Position numbers and translations under genes: made by a program. Of a stretch of 64,000 nucleotides of DNA, positions 58,290 through 64,000 are shown piece after piece. This stretch comes from Mactromeris polynyma (taxonomy: Eukaryota > Mollusca > Bivalvia > Venerida > Mactridae). The notes beneath the pieces are model-generated. The model ran no database searches, had not been told where the DNA came from, and saw only the letters and a list, made by a program, of their open reading frames with translations. The stretch covers positions 18,463,553 to 18,527,552 of the forward strand of contig JASFXZ010000009.1 of NCBI GenBank assembly GCA_032209605.1, given 5' to 3'. Within the stretch, counting starts at the first letter, position 1. The number at the start of each line of letters is the position of its first letter.

Positions 58290-61200
58290 GTATGAAACAG
58301 AGTCCCAGTTAATTGAGGAGGCTCTGTCTAGTGTATGTGGCGTTCCCTGTAGTTACGTATTCTCTCTGTTTTCTAACCGAAATGTGAGTATGAGAACGAT
58401 TAAACTCTGTATAGCAGCGAAGCTTGATTTGTTCTGAAATATAATGACTTGTAAAACACACAAGCTTTGTACATCTGAATATGAACGAAGAAAAGTAGAA
58501 CAGGAAATGCGGCATACAAAGTGAATGCACGTGCTTGATTGTGTGGCCATCGGTATCTCAATATTTCATTGTATTTTTGAATTATTTGCAAAACTATAAA
58601 CGTGGACCAACTAGATCACTGTTACATGGACATGCTCAATACAAACTGTGAAAGTACACAAACAGAATTATGAAAATGCCCAAGTCATACGTTCTTGTGT
58701 ATCTTAAAATAAACGTAACACAATGATAACGGTATATTACCACTACTTTATCAAGTCGTAATCTATGGCGAACCTGCGGAGTACTCCTTGTATGTCGACC
58801 CTATTCTATTCTTCTACTCTGTATGGTATAACTGTATTCTTAAGTAAGTGTATACGTATTTATTATTTATGTTAAGATTTTCCATAGGCCTGATTCATTT
58901 AAAGCAAACCCTGCGAATTGTTACCTTCGATACTTGTTTCGTCTCAGTACGATCATATACAATACGTAGAGGCTACTTGATGACCTTTTATTTTTGTTCA
59001 AACTCCTCCCAGTAGTTCCATTTGCGGTAGATTCGAGCAGCACTTGGAACTAGTCAAGTTATGCGTAGGGGGGTAAAAATGTTATACATGTATAAAGGAC
59101 AGTCAAGGGGAGACAAATCTCTCAGTACTTTGCGCTACTGGTTATCTCCCTTTAAAACGTTCTGATTTATTCGAAGTTCCCATTCGATCGAATACTGCAT
59201 TTATTAGTTTTATAAGTAAATCGTGCAGTGCATACATTTTTGAGAATAAGTATTTGCAGTGAATATAATTTCACGAAAATCATAACGCAAGCAATACCGA
59301 TGTATAAGAGCAATGTAGCCGGCATAATTGAACCACAGTCCTCCCAGCAGGTGCTATACCCAGTATATGGGTCGCCGTACCCAGTATATGGGTCCGCTGT
59401 ACTTGGTATATGGGTTACAGTGCAATGTTCATGGTGCCGCTGTACATAGTGTATGGGTCGCTTAACTCTGTATATGAGTCACTGTATCCCTTATTCAGAA
59501 CTACACTTGGTATTGTTAATACAGATACGTATATTCTTGGTATATCAATCCATGTGACGAACACAGCTGTATATATATTTAGTACAGAATTCCTTATACT
59601 CAATACTGCAAACAATGCAACGAGAACAATTGACTGTATATGTAATGACCTTTTAGATAAGCATTTGGGCCTATATTGTTTATCAACTTCGAAACGAAAA
59701 AGCTAAATATAAGTAGACGATTTCAAGGCGTTAGAAAAATAATAATGTCAACGTTGATTTATCAGTACGTGCGTAATAATACGTAATTTTCTTCTGCACC
59801 GATTGAATTACGAATGTCTGAAATTGAATAAGACTAGACACTATGATTACATTAATTAACATACATGACCTTAATTCCCCGGATGTTTCACACATGTACA
59901 TTAGCCTTATCGTATTAAACAGCCTATATACGGTATCAGGATTGTGGATAATACTGCTCTCAAAACACCACATGTCTGTTTGTGTCTTAAGAATTTTCGT
60001 TTCTGTGACACATACAGTCAAAACAGACAAGGCAATATTTGCAAAACACAGAAAGAACTGTGCCCACTTTTGGCAAATGTTCCAGCCACGGATATGTTAA
60101 TATATTGCAGTTCATAATATGTATTCAGTAACCTGATCCAATATGCCACGAAGGGAAAGGACACAACATGTTTTGGTGATACAGCTGATGTTCTACAATG
60201 TACATCATGTCTTCTAATCCACATAGAGCACATTTTAAGCCTAGTCTCGTATACAGAACTAAAAAGCTGAAATACATTAACTAGTTTTTCTTTTAGTAAA
60301 AGCTGTGATACAATGATTATGAAGGGCAATGATCAACCACACTATCCAGTATATAGGACACAGGGTCAAACATTCTCAAGGTATTGCTCAGATACCATTC
60401 TACTTTAATTCAAGATGATGTGGCCTTGACATCTGACCTCCGAAAGAACAATATAAAAGAAATGACCGAACTGCTTACCAAGATTGAGTAGCCCTAAAGC
60501 CACTTTCGTATACGACACTTGCAAAACTATATGCCCTATCTTTTTCTGCAGACTTGTCATGTGTATTCACAGTAAGGCTATCGACAACAAATATGACATT
60601 TGTACTAGATTTTTATATAAAATCTCTGGCATTTAAAGAACAACAAGCGTATTTGATAAACCAGCAATGTTTCTTAGACTAAGCACAGATCATTCTATTT
60701 TCTGTTCACGTTAATTGTTCAATATACATTATTATAGCAACAAAAAGCTCCGTGTCCTCTCTCTGTTTCTAACAAATGCTGTTACCATATCATCCATCAG
60801 GGATAGCACTTCTACATTCTACTTTTTCCTTCACACTCACATCTGTCACTACTTTGTAGACTTTTGTTTTTCCGGGATCTTTGTGGGGAGGCATTGTTCG
60901 TGTATGTGGCTTTCCTTGTAACAACTTAATCTCTCTTACACTCAGCACCCAAATAACAAAGTTCACTCTTTTGAGTCTGATAGTGACTCATATTGAGTGC
61001 GAACATGTATCATCATGTAAAACGAACGCTGAATATTCCTTGTGGTCCATTTCGATAAAGATTTGAGTGTAATATGATATCTAGGACCAAGTATCAAGTC
61101 TGAGTGTTAAGTGTGTCACGCAAAGCCAATAATTTCTCCTATATCTGATAATTATCATAATAATGAGAGAAAATGTAGCACCTACAGGAAAGAATATTCA

Positions 61201-61980
61201 GCACTCATTTGACATTTTCATGCATTTTCCACACTCAAATGTTCAATCTCGGAACAATAAGAGTAAATTTCGTAATTTCATGTTTGAGTTCCGAGTGTAT
61301 GTATCCGTTATAATCCCGGGCCCTGGAGAGGTTGCCCAACACTTGACTTGTTTCAACTGGCGATCACTCTTCATACAACTAACATATAGTATCATTGAGG
61401 GAGAAGCTCCGTACGAGAAAATATGCACACTTCCACGACAAAACCTGTATTAGCGACGTAACGGTTGTTTTTGACGTCAATTTTATTCATTTACTCTAAA
61501 ACATACACTTTATTGATCTAACTACAATAATCGTTCTACTTCTGTTCTTGTTAGTTTAAACGTATTTATATTTGTATTTAAAGATCGATTGTGAAACACT
61601 TTCTTGCAACTTATACTTATCATTCTCGACGACTGCTTCCTGGGTTCCTAACCAGTTTTAGCGCCAAACTCAGGGATTGTGAAGTTTATGATCAACGATC
61701 TTGTACCCTGACCCAAAATGAAAACTTTACACTTTATTTTTTTGAATATTTGTTTTGTTAGTATATATGTTGTTGTAAGTGTTATCACGATTTCATTGCG
61801 GATAACGATTATGCAATTGTTTTAAAAATCGCCGGTATATTCATGCGTCCAAACAGGAAAAACGTTTTCCTTACTTTGCACGTGCGCAGCAACATTGGTT
61901 TCACTTACAGGTTTTACACTGACAAGTAATCATTTGCTGCTTAGCACAGATAAAACATATTGAATTTGTTTTAAAAATCA
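58290..61980. other. Intergenic DNA
   Basis: No gene recognised. Contains a degenerate minisatellite (59340-59490) and, at 61301-61325, a 25-base word shared with 7777-7801 (one mismatch). Confidence 0.4.
59345..59490. repeat. Degenerate minisatellite
   Basis: About five imperfect units of the form [GC]TGTAC..[AG]GTATATGGGTC[GC] with spacing of 20-28 bp. Units are diverged. Confidence 0.6.
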
Positions 61981-61992
61981 ATTGCATTTAGT

Positions 61993-62800
61993 GATGCCAC
62001 GTCTTTCTGAAGATCAGAGAAACCAGGCTATTGGTATGCTCCGCGCGGGGTCAATGGTACATAACGTAGCGCGTCATTTTGGCTGCCAGACAGACTATTC
62101 ATAATCTTGCGAACCGGTACAACACTACTGGATCTGTCAGAGATCGTGCAAGACCCGGTCGCGTACGTGCTACAACGTTACGTACTGGTCGCGTTATCAC
62201 GTTGACTCACCTACGCACTCGTTTTTTTACCAGCTGCCAGACTTTTATGAGCACGACGTCATTTGCATTTTACGCGCAACAAGTGGAAAGCGATACATTT
62301 TAGCGATGAGTCACGGTTTACTGTGAACCATGCAGATGGTAGAATACGCATCTATCGCCGTACAAATTAAAAAACTTGCAGATTGTTGTATTCAGGAGAG
62401 AGACATATTTGGTGGTGGCAGTATTATGGTCTAGGGTGGGATAATGGAGAATCTGAAAACTGATCTGGTCATTATCCAAGGAAATCTCAATGCTCAAGGT
62501 TATATCAATGTTTTAAACAATACAATGATACCATTCATGTAAAATAATGGACCTGTCACTTTCCAGCATGACAATGCAACGCCTCACAAGGCAGACTTGA
62601 ACCCAATATAACACATATGGGATGAATTGGGTTGGCGAGCCAGGTCCGAGCATCAAATTGATACCATAAATGACCTCCGACATGCACTTGTGTTAGAATG
62701 GCAACGTATTCCAACCGCGGTCATACAACGATACGTAAATTCAATGAGGCGACGTATTTTCCAATGCATTCGTAAAAATGGCGGTCACACTGGTTACTGA
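61993..62800 (+). pseudogene. Tc1-like transposase, decayed
   Basis: From ATG at 61993 the reading begins MPRLSEDQRNQAIGML, the N-terminal HTH of Tc1-type transposases. It continues through a frame change near 62085 (LANRYNTTGSVRDRARPGR, the second HTH and GRPR-like hook), then FSDESRFTVNH (first catalytic Asp), VTFQHDNATPH (second Asp), IxHIWDELGWR (the WDELG end of the D34E/D box), and RYVNSMRRRIFQCI near the C-terminus at about 62798. Several stops and frame breaks, and a deletion in the middle of the catalytic domain, make it inactive. Clear inverted ends were not found. Confidence 0.85.
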
Positions 62801-62809
62801 TGCTTCTTA

Positions 62810-63270
62810 TAAATTCACTCAGTCAGTACTTTCTTTTCTCCAAATATTGTGTGATAATTTACATTTTTCTGGAATTTTAATTTCGACCCCTCTCCACTTA
62901 ATTGTTCATAAAAAATATGCATTATCTGATTTTTCCCAATAAATTACATAAACACATTGATATTGCATTGAAGTTTCAATGGAAAAAAATTAACCCCGAA
63001 TATACATTTATCAACAAAATATATACTTTTGAAATCGATGTTAAGTTTTCATTTTGGGTCAGTGTATTTCAGCAGAGGAATCAACGATTTATTTCGTATG
63101 CAATTAAAAGTTCGATGATAGATCTACTATGTATAAAAGTAATAAATACATGTATGTATATTATGCTGTTTTGTGAAGATCGGCCGACTATACGCTTTCA
63201 TATGTATATCAGGTCGGGTTAAATATTGTGATAAATAATAAAAAAGTAATGGATACAATGCATATTGTAT
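62810..63270. other. Intergenic DNA
   Basis: AT-rich, without recognisable genes; the 62902-63222 frame has no domain. Confidence 0.4.
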
Positions 63271-63419
63271 GGTTTATTTTCAGAAGTGAAGTTTATAAAC
63301 CAACAATATCATAGACTCAAATAACTTCTTAGAGAGGAAGTCCTTCAACTTGTCGACCAACCAAACCACCGCCAACATTGTGTGCGACTCTACATATTTC
63401 ATACCGATACCGTCTGTCT
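63268..63419 (-). CDS. Candidate 3'-terminal exon of an unknown gene
   Basis: On the minus strand, a good acceptor (TTTCGTTTTTCCAG) precedes 63419. One frame reads ...RRYRYEICRVAHNVGGGLVG, then RQVEGLPL and a TAA stop at 63329-63331. An AATAAA polyadenylation signal follows about 55 bp later (63272-63277). Acceptor, short conserved-looking end, stop and poly(A) signal together suggest a true last exon. I do not recognise the protein. A second frame is also open, so the assignment is tentative. The rest of the gene would lie at higher coordinates. Confidence 0.4.
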
Positions 63420-63854
63420 CTGGAAAAACGAAACATGATATTAATTTAAGTTAAATTGAAGCGTATTGATCTTTTGATTTATGTTTAGGCCAATTTTCAG
63501 GATTTTGTTTCTTGATAATGCTGACCTGTTCCATCAATGTTCAGTAACAGTTTACGTTATGGAACCACTTTCGATTCAATAATAATTCAGTTGAACGACT
63601 CAGTTATCTTCGTCCATATTTAAAGGATCTCAAACCTTATAATTATATTATTAGCCACGATTAATATTCGCTAATCTCTTCGTGTAGAATCTTCGAGAGG
63701 ACACGTGATGTTAATACAGTTCTTGAAATTCGCTCTTCGTATTTTACCGACCCTACCTTACGAGTTTATACGAATATTCACGATTGTAAGGTTATCTGGA
63801 GTATGGTCCAATTATACGAGTTGAATTACTAAAAGTGAGATTAAATTGTTACAG

Positions 63855-64000
63855 GGAACGCCACATGCAACCTACCCAAACAGACCCCCAAGAAAAAACA
63901 ACAGTCCACATAACATCATTCACTGAGGAGAATATGGATGCAAGGAATGGTCTGGCCGACTATAAAGAACAACTAAGAAAAGTTTGGGGGACAACAAGGG
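63855..64000 (+). CDS. Partial exon at window edge, unknown product
   Basis: After an acceptor (AAATTGTTACAG, ending 63854) one frame is open to the window end: ERHMQPTQTDPQEKTTVHIT, SFTEENMDARNGLADYKEQL, then RKVWGTTR. The composition is hydrophilic and protein-like, in contrast with the AT-rich flanks. I do not recognise it, and its 3' end is outside the window. Confidence 0.4.

Noticed and set aside
62079..62303. 74-residue frame as an independent small gene
   Set aside because: It is one frame of the decayed Tc1-like transposase (second helix-turn-helix region).

Overview
This window is nuclear DNA from an animal. It is AT-rich, its genes carry spliceosomal introns (GT...AG junctions), and it holds C2H2 zinc-finger and BTB genes, satellite DNA and many transposon remains. 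The repeat types (common 'AAGGGAGATAAC'-type words, a dispersed repeat ending in a 'gctcacc...gatgagctaaaa' stem, THAP/DDE and YqaJ transposon remains, RecQ-like fragments, C-rich MITEs) point to a mollusc, most likely a bivalve. That assignment comes from recognising repeats, not from a search.

Layout. (1) About 1-6750 and 8140-12205: two blocks of one ~169-bp satellite, itself an old dimer of ~85-bp halves, separated by a non-satellite spacer. (2) 12.2-19.5 kb: AT-rich DNA with a tRNA-like locus, a RecQ-helicase fragment (minus), and a decayed DNA transposon with a THAP/DDE transposase (plus) facing a YqaJ-nuclease gene (minus). A piece of a coiled-coil host-like exon sits inside it. (3) 19516-33846: the centrepiece, a Polinton/adintovirus-like element flanked by a 6-bp target-site duplication (AATACA). 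It is a giant imperfect palindrome: both ends are the same terminus, and each arm carries a protein-primed family B DNA polymerase pseudogene running outward. The right arm also keeps a small C2H2 gene and the polymerase N-terminal region, and is interrupted by a 3.9-kb foldback-like transposon that the left arm lacks. (4) 34-42 kb: tandem duplications, an exon encoding a repeated peptide, a 5'-truncated LINE, a mollusc dispersed repeat, two related TA-flanked MITEs and a mariner remnant. (5) 42061-46858 minus: an intact three-coding-exon BTB-BACK-C2H2 gene (992 aa predicted). (6) 47-53 kb: mostly non-coding, with a 161-bp tandem pair, tRNA-like elements and a GC-rich MITE. (7) 53099-54629 minus: an intronless coding exon for a DUSP-Ubl-like, coiled-coil, KCTD-type BTB protein. 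(8) 54.8-62.8 kb: tRNA-like elements, a LINE 3' end and a decayed Tc1-like transposase. (9) 63.3-64 kb: two candidate exons of genes running to and beyond the window edge.

Only the BTB-zinc-finger gene, the DUSP/KCTD gene, the small C2H2 gene and perhaps the edge exons look intact. Almost everything else is mobile DNA or its debris. The most notable object is the palindromic virus-like element. It appears to have been inserted as a palindrome, and its two polymerase copies share two inactivating lesions, then suffered different later ones.
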